Below, in pieces: positions 32,607 to 43,542 of a stretch of 64,000 bases of DNA. The stretch lies in NCBI GenBank assembly GCA_910574455.1, contig CAJSYZ010000002.1, forward strand, positions 5,543,671-5,607,670, in the 5' to 3' direction. This DNA is from Trichaptum fuscoviolaceum. Taxonomy: Eukaryota; Basidiomycota; Agaricomycetes; Hymenochaetales; Trichaptaceae. The notes below the pieces were generated by a model. The model was not told the DNA's origin and made no database searches. It saw only the letters and a list, made by a program, of their open reading frames with translations. Position 1 is the stretch's first letter. Every line of letters begins with the position of its first letter. The position numbers were made by a program, and so were the translations under genes.

Positions 32607-35326
32607 AAGAAAGGGAAAACTAATTACTCCCGAATGTGGCGGGCCTCTTCGCCCACACTCTGGGCTTCCTCCGTCTTTCCCACCGCTTTGAGGTTATCTC
32701 GAAAAACATCGAGAGCATCCGCGAGATCCACCCGAAAAACGTCAGGTTGCTCATCAAAAAGTCGCCTGTACAGACCCACTACTTCCTCCATCGTAACGGC
32801 GGCTTCTTCTGCTTTGCCTACGTTGCCAAGATGGAATGATAGGGTTCTTAGAGACCGTGCAAGGATTTGATTGAACTTCACCGGGTTTGCCTCAGCTGAA
32901 GAAGCTTTCCGTATCTCCACTGCCTCCAGTATCGGAACAAGGGCCTCTTCCTTCCTTCCTACGTCGCTGAGACGGTTTGAGAGATTGTTCAGAGACTGTG
33001 CGAGATCTGAGCTGTACATCGACACATCTGGATTTAATCTGACCAGCGCTCGTCGAAGCGCTACCGCTTCTTGTATGGGGGCGACCGCGTCCTCCTTCTG
33101 TCCTGCAATGCAGAAGCGAAGGGACAGATCGTTCAGAGTACTCGCTAGGAATCGATTGTATCTATCTGGGTTTCTATCCGCCAGCACTCTTCGGACCTTC
33201 GTTGATTCCTGAATCGCGGCCAACGCTTCTTTGTCTTTTCCCGCACGGGCAAGATGTTCAGAACATTTATTCAGAGCGTCTCCAAGATACCAGTTGAAAG
33301 TATCTGGGTTCCTTTCGGCCAGCACTCGATACGAGTCAGCCGACTCCTGGATTGCAGCAAGTCCCTCGTCGTCTCTCCCAACGTCCCTGAGCCGGGAGGA
33401 AAGATTATAGAGAGCCAAGGCGAGGTCGGAGGTGAATGCCTCAGAGTTTATCTTGACCAGTGCTCGATACGTATCCACCGCCCCCTCCATTGCAGACAAT
33501 GCTTCCCCCTCCCTGCCTGCGTCTTTAAGTACGTTTGATAGATTGTTCAGCGAATCTGCGAGTGCAGGGCTGAATGCATCCGGATTCGTCTCAGCCAGTG
33601 CTCTTCGGATTTTTACTGCTTCTTCGATTGCAACAAGCGCCTCATCCGATTTCCCAACCTCGCTAAGACGATTCGACAGAGTATTCAGGGCATCCGCAAG
33701 GGCAGGGATGAACGCTGAGGACGCCTCGGCCAGCACTCGGTACATCTCCACCGCTTCTCGGATTGCAGCCAGCGCCTCCTCATTCTTTCCGGCACGACTG
33801 AGGAAGATCGCCAGATTGTTCAAGGACACTGCGAGAGCCGGGAAGTACGCGTCTGGTCTCGTTTCTGCCAGCGCTCGACGAATTTTCACAGGTTCCTGTA
33901 TCACAACAAGGGCATCCTCCACCCTCCCTGCGTCATTGAGATTTACAGCTAGGATGTCCAGAGCCCTCGCCAGCTCTGTGTTAAACGCCTCCGGGTGTAT
34001 CTGAGCTAGTGATCTATAAATCTTCACCGACTCCTCGGTCACGGACAGTGCCTCGCTCAGATTGCCCATATCGCGCTGACAAGCCGATAGGGTCAGGAGG
34101 GACTCTGCAAGATAGCCTTGATAGACCTCCTGATTGGTTTTCGTTAGGTTTCGGACGACACTATGTGCTACCAAGCAGAGCCGTAAGGCTTCCTTACGCA
34201 GACCAAGCGCAAGCAGAGACCACGTCAGCTTATCTGCTCTGATGAACAATACGACTGCTGGTGTGCCTGCCATGGACTCTGGGTTCTGGAGGATGCTCAG
34301 CAAGCTGATTGTTTCTATCAAAGCGTCCTGACGCTGCCATGTACCGGAAGGGTCACTGTGGACATCATAGAAAGGATCGTTTGGATCTGGGTTGTATTCT
34401 TGCATCGTCTGTGAACTAGAATCATTGTAGAGGGAAGGAGCGCCGGAGTCTAAAGCTGCCTGAAGCGTACGGATCTTCAGTTGGAGGATGAAGAGGTTTT
34501 CGTCTTTCGTGGTGACCGAGAGGTCCTGCAAAGTAACAAGCATTAGCTATGGTCAAAGAGACAAGGAAACCTTATTAACGTACAAGCGTAGTCTTGCGAA
34601 GTGCTCTTCGTCTTTGCTCCGCTGTCATCCGATCAACACCAAATATCTTGCTTGCCTCTTTCGCATCTCCCTTAGCCACATCAACCAGAAAGCGTATATC
34701 CACCTGCATCTCTGACACAGACCCCTTCACGTCCTCTACGGTCAGTGCCGTGGAAAGCGCATTCTTTACCTGTAAATGTGATGCTTAGCATTTGAAAGTA
34801 TAGAGTGATGTTATCAGCAACAGACCAAGAAATCCTGCTGTGCATTCTCAACTCGTTTGCGTATCTTTTCGATCTTTGTCTTGACCGAGTCCGCTTTATA
34901 GACGTTTTTGCCCCAATTAACCGCTCGTTTAAGATATCCTTTGTCGGGTTTGGGAGTAAGAGCTTCACACTCCACGCGAATTGATTTGAGTTCTCTTTAT
35001 TATAGAGCGAAAGGTCAGTCGATGAAATAAATCTGCACGCGAAGGAGTCACGGCGCACTTAATCAGGGCCTTCAAGAATCCGTCCAACTCAGGATAATCA
35101 CCAGTGTAATGCTTTCTGATGCTCATGAGCTCAACTGTATCTTTGACCAGCGCCCGGGCGAGTTCGCAGATGTCTTCCCGATTTTCTTTGAGCTGAGAGG
35201 AGCAAATTGTGAGATCGGTCTTGTTGCTTTCATTGCATGAAAGACTTTGCTTACTTGTTCAATCGCTTCAAGGATGCTTTTCCCCAGCTCCAGTAAGTCC
35301 TTCGAAATAGACAGCGCGTCGGCCAT
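32607..35326 (-). repeat. Right arm of the 2.7-kb inverted duplication
   Basis: Inverted counterpart of 22649-25380; it contains the intact gene 32624-35326. Similarity includes introns, so the duplication was DNA-mediated. Confidence 0.85.
32624..35326 (-). CDS. Helical-bundle plus TPR-array protein (intact member of inverted pair)
   Basis: Exons 35326-35255, 35192-35059, 34994-34826, 34769-34584 and 34525-32624 give 820 residues. MADALSISKDLLELGKSILEAIEQ forms the first helix. Exon 2 has REDICELARALVKDTVELM and HYTGDYPELD; exon 3 has LKRAVNWGKNVYKADSVKTK and RVENAQQDFL; exon 4 has SEMQVDIRFLVDVAKGDAKEA and IFGVDRMTAEQRRRALRKTTL. The final exon holds linker DLSVTTKDENLFILQLKIRTL, DDPFYDVHSDP, LLALGLRKEALRLCLVAHSVV and about 12 TPR units, some degenerate (IFLSRAGKNEEAL; HLARAGKDKEAL). 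It ends with LYRRLFDEQPDVF...RRIRE-type C-terminal helix. It is convergent with the glutaminase-like gene (338 bp between stops) and divergent from the next TPR gene (605 bp between ATGs). Confidence 0.87.
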
Positions 35327-35930
35327 GACTATGCCCTGCGGTCATGGAGGTTCTCGATGAGTTGTGGACAGGAGCGTAGAACTGCCAGTGTTGGACAAAG
35401 GAACTTGAACACAGGTGATGCTGCAGGGCTGCGGTGAGTCCGGAAAAAGCATTCAAGTTGACATGCAGTCACTGCCAGTGTGCCAGTGGACAACAACTTT
35501 AGTAACGACCCACTATCATCTCAATATGTACCTGCAAAGGATTGTTGAATACGCTAGATGCCGCCTTGCACAAGCTGGTGATTGTACGGCCGATGGCAAG
35601 CACTAGAAGGAGGAAATATTCTGTTATCTTCAATTTTGCTAGTCTTAACTGATAAAGGGCCATCAATTCCTGCAAGAACTTGAAGGCTTAAGTTCCTGGG
35701 CTGGAGCTCAGATTCCCCGGTACCTTGTACTACTCGGGTGTTCTTCTGCTTCCACTGGCATCTTGTTTGTTTGCGTGGCTTCAAGTCTATTGTTATCTGG
35801 ACCCAGGACTGGACCTTTTATCGCCCATGTAGGCCCCGCTCACAGGCTTCCAGGCTTGCTGAGCCCCCATCCCCCGTTCGTCCTACGCATTCACCACTGT
35901 CTCGAACCCGCGTTCTAGCAGACTCCGTCA

Positions 35931-38900
35931 ATGGACCCTCTGTCTATTGCTACATCAGTTTACACCGCTCTAGATAAACTCAAGAAGGCAATCGAACAGG
36001 TGTGTATTATGATCATTCAGAAATGAAAGATAATAAGATCGCCTTCAGCTCCGGAAAAATCAGAAAAATGTTTACAGGCTCGCCCGAGATCTCATCGCAA
36101 GCACTTTCGATCTCACATACATAAGAAAGTCTCACCCAGGAAACTACCGAGAGATAGATGAATTTCTGGAGGGCTTGATCAAGTGCGCCACAACCTACGA
36201 ATATGCAGTTTTTGCGCTTACCGGCACTTCTATCGTAATCTAGGGATCTCGACACTATTCGTGTCAACTGCGAAGGCCTCACTATAGATCCAAATGAAAA
36301 GCGTCTCAGTCGTGCGTCAAAGTGGTGCAAAAACCTATTCAATGCAGGCGACATCAAGAAGAAAATAGGAGATTTACGGGAGCGAGTCCGCGATGCTCAA
36401 CAGAACTTCTTGGTTTGTATAACCGTTGTATTCCGGCGTGTCAGATTGCTGACGATATGTCTTCCAGGTTAAGAATGGCCTTGCTTTGGCGCTAAACATA
36501 GAGGACACGAAAGGGGTAGTCTTGGGAATTCAAGCGGACGTATCCAAACTGAAAGCAGAATTTCGAATATTAGTGGAGGAGGCCGAGATCAAACCGAACG
36601 CAGCAAACAAGGTCTTTGGCATTGATAAGATGACAGGACCGGAAAGAAGGGCCGCTCTCCGCAAAACTACACTTGTAGGTTCTCTTAAAGTTTCCACATA
36701 GTAAAAGCTCACGATCATGTAGGACCTCTCAGTCACTACGGAAGAGGAGAATCTCGTCCTCCTTCGCCTAAAAATCCGCACTCTCCAGAATGCATTAGAA
36801 ACGAATGCTCCTACTCTGTACCAGGACACGGCTTTACAGGCGAACGGAGAGTACAACCCAAATCCCGACGACCCATTCTACACTGTTCACAGAGACGCTT
36901 TTCGATCATGGCAACGACAGGATGCCTTAATAGAAGCCATCAGCTTGTTGGGCATTCTACAAAACTCAGATTTCATGGCTCGCACACCAACACTCGTCCT
37001 GTTCCTCAGAGCAGATAAACTCTCCTGGTCTTTGCGTTCGCTTGGCCTTCGAAAGGAAGCACTACAACTCTGCACGATAGCGCACGGCATCGTGCAAAAG
37101 GTCTCGGAGAGCAATCAAGAGGTCTACCGAGGTTATCTCGCTGAGTCTCTGATGACTCTGTCGGCTTGTCGTGGTGATATGGGTGATCTGAACGGGGCCC
37201 TTACTGCTAGCGAAGAAGCAGTGAAAATTTATAGAGAATTGGCTAGAGAAGAACCAGCGGTGTTTAATCCAGAACTTGCATGGTCCCTGGACTATCTGTC
37301 CACGCACCTTGGTGATGCAGGGAGGAGGGGTGAGGCGCTTTCAGCAATCCAGGAAGCGGTGGAGATTCGTAGAGCGCTGGCGCACGCTAATCCCGGCGCT
37401 TTCAATCCAGTTCTTGCAGATTCTCTGAATAATCTGTCCATTTGTCTCAGCGCGGCGGGGAAGATAGACGAGGCACTTGCACCAATCCAGGAAGCTGTGG
37501 AGATTCATAAGGAGTTGGCTGAGGCTGACCCTGATGCATTCAAACCAGATCTTGCGGGTTTTCTTAACACTCTGTCCAGTCGCCTCAGTAATGCAGGGAT
37601 GATTGACGAGGCGCTTTCACCAATCAAGGAATCGGTGAGGATTCGGAGAGCGTTGGCCGAGGCTAACCCCGGCGTGTTCAATCCTTCTTTGGCGAAGTCT
37701 CTAAACAATCTGTCTATCCTCCTTGGTGACGCAGGGAAGGTGGGCGAGGCGCTTTCACCGATCGAGGAAGCGGTAGAGATATATCGAGTACTGGCTGAGG
37801 CTAACCCGGAGGCGTTCAACGACAAACTTGCTATGTCTCTAAATAATCTGTCTATTCGCCTCAGTATTGCAGGGAAGAAGGGCAAGGCACTTTCGTCAAT
37901 CCAGGAAGCAGTGACGATCCGTAGAGTGCTGGCAAACGGGAACCCTGGCGCATTCAATCCAGCTCTTGCGGATTCTTTGAATAATCTATCTAATCGGCTT
38001 AGTGACGCAGGGGAAAGGGACAAGGCAATCTCACCAATCGAGAAAGCGGTGGAGATATATCGAGGGCTCGCTGAGGCGGATCCGAAGGCATTCAACGCCG
38101 ATCTTGCAATGTCTCTGAACAATTTGTCAAATCACCTCAGCGCAGCAGGGAAGATAGACGAGGCACTTGCACCAATCCATGAATCAGTGGATATTCGCAG
38201 AGTGTTGGCTGAGGGCAACCCCGGCGCGTTCAATCCAGTCCTTGCGGGTTCTTTGAACAATCTATCTAATCGCCTCAGTAAAGCAGGGAAGATCGACGAG
38301 GCGCTTTCACCAATCGAGGAAGCAGTGCAGATGTTTCGAGTGCTGACCAAGGCTAACTCAGAGGCATTCAATCCAGTTCTTGCGGATTCTCTAAATAACC
38401 TCTCACTTTATCTTCGGGAAGCAGGGAAGAGAGGAGAGGCGTTATCACCAATCCAAGAAGCGGTGGAGATTCGAAGAGTATTGGCCGAATCTAATCCCGG
38501 CTCGTTCGATGCAGATCTTGCAATGTCTCTGAACAATCTGTCTGTCTGTCTTCGTGACGTAGGGAAAGTGGACGAGGCGCTTTCGCCGAACCAGGAATCA
38601 GTGAAGATTCGTAGATCGTTGGCCGAGTCCAATCCCGGCTCTTTCAATCCAGCTTTGGCGAGTTCTTTGAACAATCTGTTTGTTTGTCTCCGTGATGCAG
38701 GGAAGATGGGCGAGGCACTTGCACCGATGCGAGAAGCAGTAGAGATATATCGAGTGCTCGCCGAGTCTTATCCCAGTGCGTTTAACGAAGATCTTGCAAT
38801 GTCTCTGAACAATCTGTCTATCTGTCTCCGTGATGAAGGGAAGATGGACGAGGCACTTTCGTCGAGCCAGGAATCGGTGCATATTCGTAGATCGCTGGCC

Positions 38901-39998
38901 GAGGATAATCCCGGCATGTTCAATTCAGCACTTGCGGGCTCTCTGAACAACCTGTCTAATCGTCTCATGGACGTAGGGAAGAGGGAAGAGGCGCTCTCAC
39001 CGATCGAGGAAGCGGTGACGATATATCGAGTGCTCGCCGAGGCTAATCCGGAGGCATTCAACGCCGATCTTTCAATGTCTCTGAACAATCTGTCTAGTTA
39101 CCTCAGCGACGTGGGGAAGAGGGACGAGGCACTTGATGCGAGCCAGGAAGCGGAGAAGATATGTAGGGCGTTGGCTGATTCTGAACCCGATGCATTTAAA
39201 CCAGATCTTGCATCCTCTTTGAACAGCCTGTCGTATCGACTCAGTGAGACGGGGAAGAAGGAGGAAGCGCTCGTCGTGATTGTAGAATCAGTCGACATGT
39301 ATCGAGACATGGCGAATGAGAACCCAGATGCTTTCAAACGCAGCCTCGCAAACGCCCTGGACAGTCTTTCTGAGCACCTTTGTGGCGTAGGGAGGAATGT
39401 GGAAGCAGTGACTGCAAGCAAGGAAGCAGTGGAGATGTATCGCCTATTGGTTGGTACGAACTTGGCTGCTTTCGGCCCAACTCTTGTAGGACATCTGAGG
39501 AATTTAGCCAAGCATCTCACAAATACTGGTGATACGACAAGCGCGCTGGCTCCCGCAGAGGAGTCAACTGAGATATGCAAGACACTCGCGAAAGACCTTC
39601 CGGAGGTTTATAATCGAGATCTTGCACTGTCGCTGAATGTCCTTTCAATTTGTCAAATTGCCACGGCAAAGAGGTCGGAAGCGTTGGCTTCAGCCGACGA
39701 GGCGGTGGTCATCAATCGGGGGCTCGTAATCACCAACCCGGGCGGCTCCAACCCAGCTCTGGCAGAGTCTTTGCAGACACTGTCGACCTCTCTCAAAGAC
39801 TTAGGACAGACACAGGATGCGCTCGCTGCAATCGAAGAGTCGGTGGTGATCTTCAAGCCTCTTTACGGTCGATACCCAGACTTCTTTCGCCCGCTTCTTG
39901 CAGATGCATTACTCGTTCTTGGAGGCGTCCTTCAAGCGGTAGGGAAGGGGGATGAGGCGCAGGACGCGGTGGAAGAGGCTGGTCGAGTTCGCAATTAG
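35931..39998 (+). CDS. Largest helical-bundle plus TPR-array protein (about 20 repeats)
   Basis: Exons 35931-35999, 36049-36182, 36244-36412, 36468-36674 and 36723-39998 give 1284 residues. MDPLSIATSVYTALDKLKKAIEQ opens the protein. Exons 2-4 keep the family marks ARDLIASTFDLTYIRKSHPGNY, WCKNLFNAGDIKKK, VRDAQQNFL and ANKVFGIDKMTGPERRAALRKTTL. The last exon begins DLSVTTEEENLVLLRLKIRTL, then SLRSLGLRKEALQLCTIAHGIV and about twenty 46-residue TPR units. Most of the middle units alternate between an RR type (ESVxIRRxLAExNPGxFNPxLA) and a YR type (EAVEIYRVLAEANPEAFNxDLA), so the array grew by duplicating two-unit blocks. It ends GRYPDFF...AGRVRN. No introns interrupt the array. Confidence 0.88.
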
Positions 39999-41072
39999 TT
40001 CTGTTTTCTGTATTTCAAAAAGTATATATCATGGCGCTCATAAATTCAGTCTGTACATTTGTGCTGCAATGATCTTCGGATATATTGTGGGTTTGTGTCA
40101 ATTAAATGTGTGTAATATAGACAACAACGATTATACAGTACTGGTTTCCCACACTATCCTATCGCCCGAGTTGGAGTGCACCATAATTCAAGTCGTGTAT
40201 TCCTTGCGTCCCGTCCAGAATCCGCGACCTACAGAAGATCGCGACGCTAAGGCTGATACTCAACATGGTCAATTCAATCAGTACGATTTGACACCACAGA
40301 ATCCATAGTATATCGCGTCTGCCAGTGGTTGTTTGCCGCGTGGAACGCACAAAACGCTTGCTTGAGCTGGGAAAAGACGGTCCTGAGTTGCTAGCGCTGA
40401 CTGTTATAGATATTATGAGCTTCACCGAGGGTATACTAAAGCCACCAGTTGATGAACGTTCGATGTCAAAATGGTGTTGCTGGTTTTGGTGGTTTGGGGC
40501 GCGGACCCGATGTTCTGCATGCATGCCGTAGTCCATCGTGCAGAGGCTATGGAAGACATATAAATGTACAGACCTCGTAGCACTCGTGGCCACAGATCCA
40601 ACCTGCTAGACACTCGCCATCCGTCTAGGTGCCATACCAAGGCAAGCAACTCCGAGTCGATAGCTCCTGTGTTAAGCGAGTGTCAGCGTATGAAAGAAAT
40701 GCCGAGAGGATACTTCAGATGGCCGTCTGTGAAGCATTCGATGAGGATCTAATAGTACTATGTAGCACAGGGAAAAGAGTACCAGAGAGCAAGTATGGGG
40801 AGTGTGTAAGAACTTGAAAGTCTGAGCGCGGCAAAAGAAAGTTCCTGCTCTCCTTATGGATGACCATCAACGATCAACATCCCCTCCTTCCATTGTGCCC
40901 TCGCTTGATTGCTGACCGGTGGCCTATGCAGCGTCAGAAGTGTCATCGCTATGGGTGACTTGTCAAGTGATACGCTCAGGGGGGTGGGGGGTGGCACACC
41001 TAATTGTGTTGGCGATGCAGGACCGCAGCCATTCGATAGGAGGATGCAGGCGTTTGTATTCCGTAATACACG

Positions 41073-41276
41073 GGAAGACGTCGACGGAGAACTCGTTACA
41101 GTTGCTGTGCCACCGTGTCTTGAGACATGGGTGAGTCCCCGGGCTGTGGTGGTGTCAGCCCGGAGTGGGGCTTTATTTGCAATCGATCTGCTTGCAGTAG
41201 ACTCAAGACCAGTCGGAACACAAATTCAAATGCATACACATCCGTAAGCAAATATTTGGCGGCTGGTACGCAGTTC
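41073..41276 (+). repeat. Dispersed repeat, copy 1
   Basis: This segment (from GGAAGACGTC to GGCGGCTGGTACGCAG) is clearly similar to 48728-48936 on the opposite strand. Shared blocks include ACAGTTGCTGTGCCAC, GGTGTCAGCCC, CTCAAGACCAG and GGCGGCTGGTAC, with scattered substitutions and small indels. Both copies could be relics of a transposable element. No coding function is evident. Confidence 0.75.
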
Positions 41277-42049
41277 GTGGACCCCGTGTAGAAGTACCTT
41301 TAAGCTGATTCTAAAACGAACCGTGAGTACCTTCATATCACAGTTCTCTGGGTATCCTTCACTCACTGGAGGTTGTCCTTAATGAACGTGGCGTGTAACG
41401 GGCTTCAGTATGGCACGGAGAGCGTTGGGGCCATTTTCTTTAATAGGAGGCCCCAAAGTGTATATGAGTCGGGGGAAATTGAACAAAAGGTGGTAAGAAA
41501 GTAGAAAGACGACACAATCCAATGCGGTGTGGGATGGAGGAGGCCTTGAAACCGGAAGTCAACGGTGATCATTGAATAGGGGAATGTTCGCACGTCATGA
41601 GTACAGTTCGCCGAAAGACTCCTAATGCCCAATGCATTAGGCGTGTTCGCCATCCCACTGCTGTACAGAAATGACAAAAATCGTGGAATAGACGATCCTA
41701 GACAAACACAATCTATCCCGTAATGCGATGGTTGAAAAACATAAAGGTAATCTTATGCTAATATAATATTACAAGGAAACAGCTTGCAACATTCAAGTCA
41801 GACCTGAATGACCAACTCACAGAATCCCAGTCCGAATGTTTCGAGGAATACGCATGTTCGCTTGGCCCAGAACAGGTACGGCCAAGCCCTATTATGACAA
41901 GTCGTAGATCATTTACTCTGGACGACATCATAAGAACTCTGCTCGCAGACCAGGCGCGCTAAAGACACCACCCACCATTGCGTCTATATTTGCCTTCTTA
42001 AATGTTCCTAGATAGTCATCTGTGCGCAAAGGAACTACAGACGATCATA

Positions 42050-43060
42050 CATTTAATGTAGATATCGCAAACATATCGCCTTGCGCTGTTGTTCTATAGA
42101 ATTGTAAGTTATCTGATGCGGAGGAGAGTGTAGTGTACTGGCTAACATATGCGTTTGCGATGCCCGTTCTTCGTCAGCCACGACCGCGATGCCTCTCGTA
42201 GCGTCTATCAAAATCCCGATCTGTGTAAGTAGGATAGTTACGCCATGCGCGTGATTTACTATGCTTATTTTTTGAGCAGGTATAGTATCGCTGTGCCAGT
42301 CCAGGTCGCCTGTCCGATCGTAATTATTGAGATTAGTGAGTACGGTCAATGAATCTTCAACGCGTACCGCTTGCTCAGACCACTGGAAGCTTAGGTTGAA
42401 GATGAAAAGCCGATGTTCTAGATCACAAACGTTAATAAGTATAAGCATTAGTGTAGAAGCCTTGGTACTCACCGAGCTCAGGGGTAAGGTGAATGTTGTC
42501 CACACCGGAGTCCTATGGCACCAATATAACATGGGATGTCCGTGTCATTCTACAATCCATCCAATTCTACACCAACGCCGTCATAATCGTGGGAAAAGCT
42601 AGAATCACCGCGCCGAGGGTCACACCGATTATAAGGGAAGCACCAAATGTACAAGGTAGACATTGGCCACGAATGACAGGATAACGAGCTGGCCGAGAAG
42701 GCAGAGAGGAAGGACGGGGACCAGCCAGATCGATCGATCTCTGTGACGAAGGGTTTGTGCAGGCGGGACTGCGTCCCATGGAAATAATGTTGGCAGTGAT
42801 AATGGACGTCGGGTCCCCGTATTGCTCGGGGTGCAGACGGGATAGTTACAGTTGACGCGAATTTACGTGCCTTGAGAGCTTTCATGACATTCAACATCAG
42901 CTGCCTCGTTTTGCAGATGTGCTTTGAGAACGATGTTGGCCCTGGTGACGCCGGTAATGAGATATGCGTGCACAAGAAAAAGTTTGCCTCTAGCTTCGCA
43001 CCTCTGATGTTATCACAGCATCTTCTCCGGTGTCCTTCAAGTTTTAAACCATACATATGT
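42050..43060 (-). other. Possible degenerate membrane-protein gene
   Basis: On the minus strand one frame near 42640-42740 reads WLVPVLPLCLLGQLVILSF and another VTLGAVILAFPTIMTAL, both hydrophobic enough for membrane helices. Further downstream (42053-42532) is an open frame with RLFIFNLSFQWSEQAVRVED and ISIVNHAHGVTILLTQIGIL. A splice-like GTGAGT...TAG occurs between 42420 and 42475. I could not assemble a continuous model and recognise no family. This may be a decayed gene or chance. Confidence 0.2.
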
Positions 43061-43542
43061 ATTCACAACTCCGCAATGTATTCATTTCCCGAGTGCCAGA
43101 GGCAACGATATGGATCTCGCTGAATTTGAGCTGCGGACAGCGAATTGAATGTTGGGTGATGGAGGTTGAGGCTGAAAGGAAATCCGGCACTGCCAGTGAT
43201 GTTGCACTTGAAATAGCGGCCGAGTCCGCTTCTTTGTCGCGCTCACCCATGGTCTTTCAGTCCACTTTTCCTACAAATTATCCTGCACATCCTACGAAGG
43301 TATGATGCTTATTGGAGAAGTTCAAAGTCCTCGTCTATACATTGTGGACTATTGTGGACTCGTGTTCCATACTGGTAAAGCTTTAGGCCACTGGCAGGGC
43401 CGTGTTAGTGCCATCGATAGCAAACACTGCCCGCAATAACACCACATTCAATCCACTGCCTTCAAGTTCAGGGTGACGTCTGTGCCTCTCCGTATGCCCT
43501 GCGCATTGACTTGCATGAGCTTTCCTTGCATGTTTCACCATC

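Larger units (their letters stand above)
39999..43542. other. Long stretch (3.5 kb) without a confident gene
   Basis: Frames are short and frequently interrupted. It contains one copy of a dispersed repeat (41073-41276) and a minus-strand segment with membrane-protein-like hydrophobic runs (about 42050-43060), listed separately. Palindromes CACTGCCAGTG (43188-43198) and the motif TTCAAGTTCAGGGT (about 43459) lie near the promoter of the next TPR gene. Confidence 0.5.
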
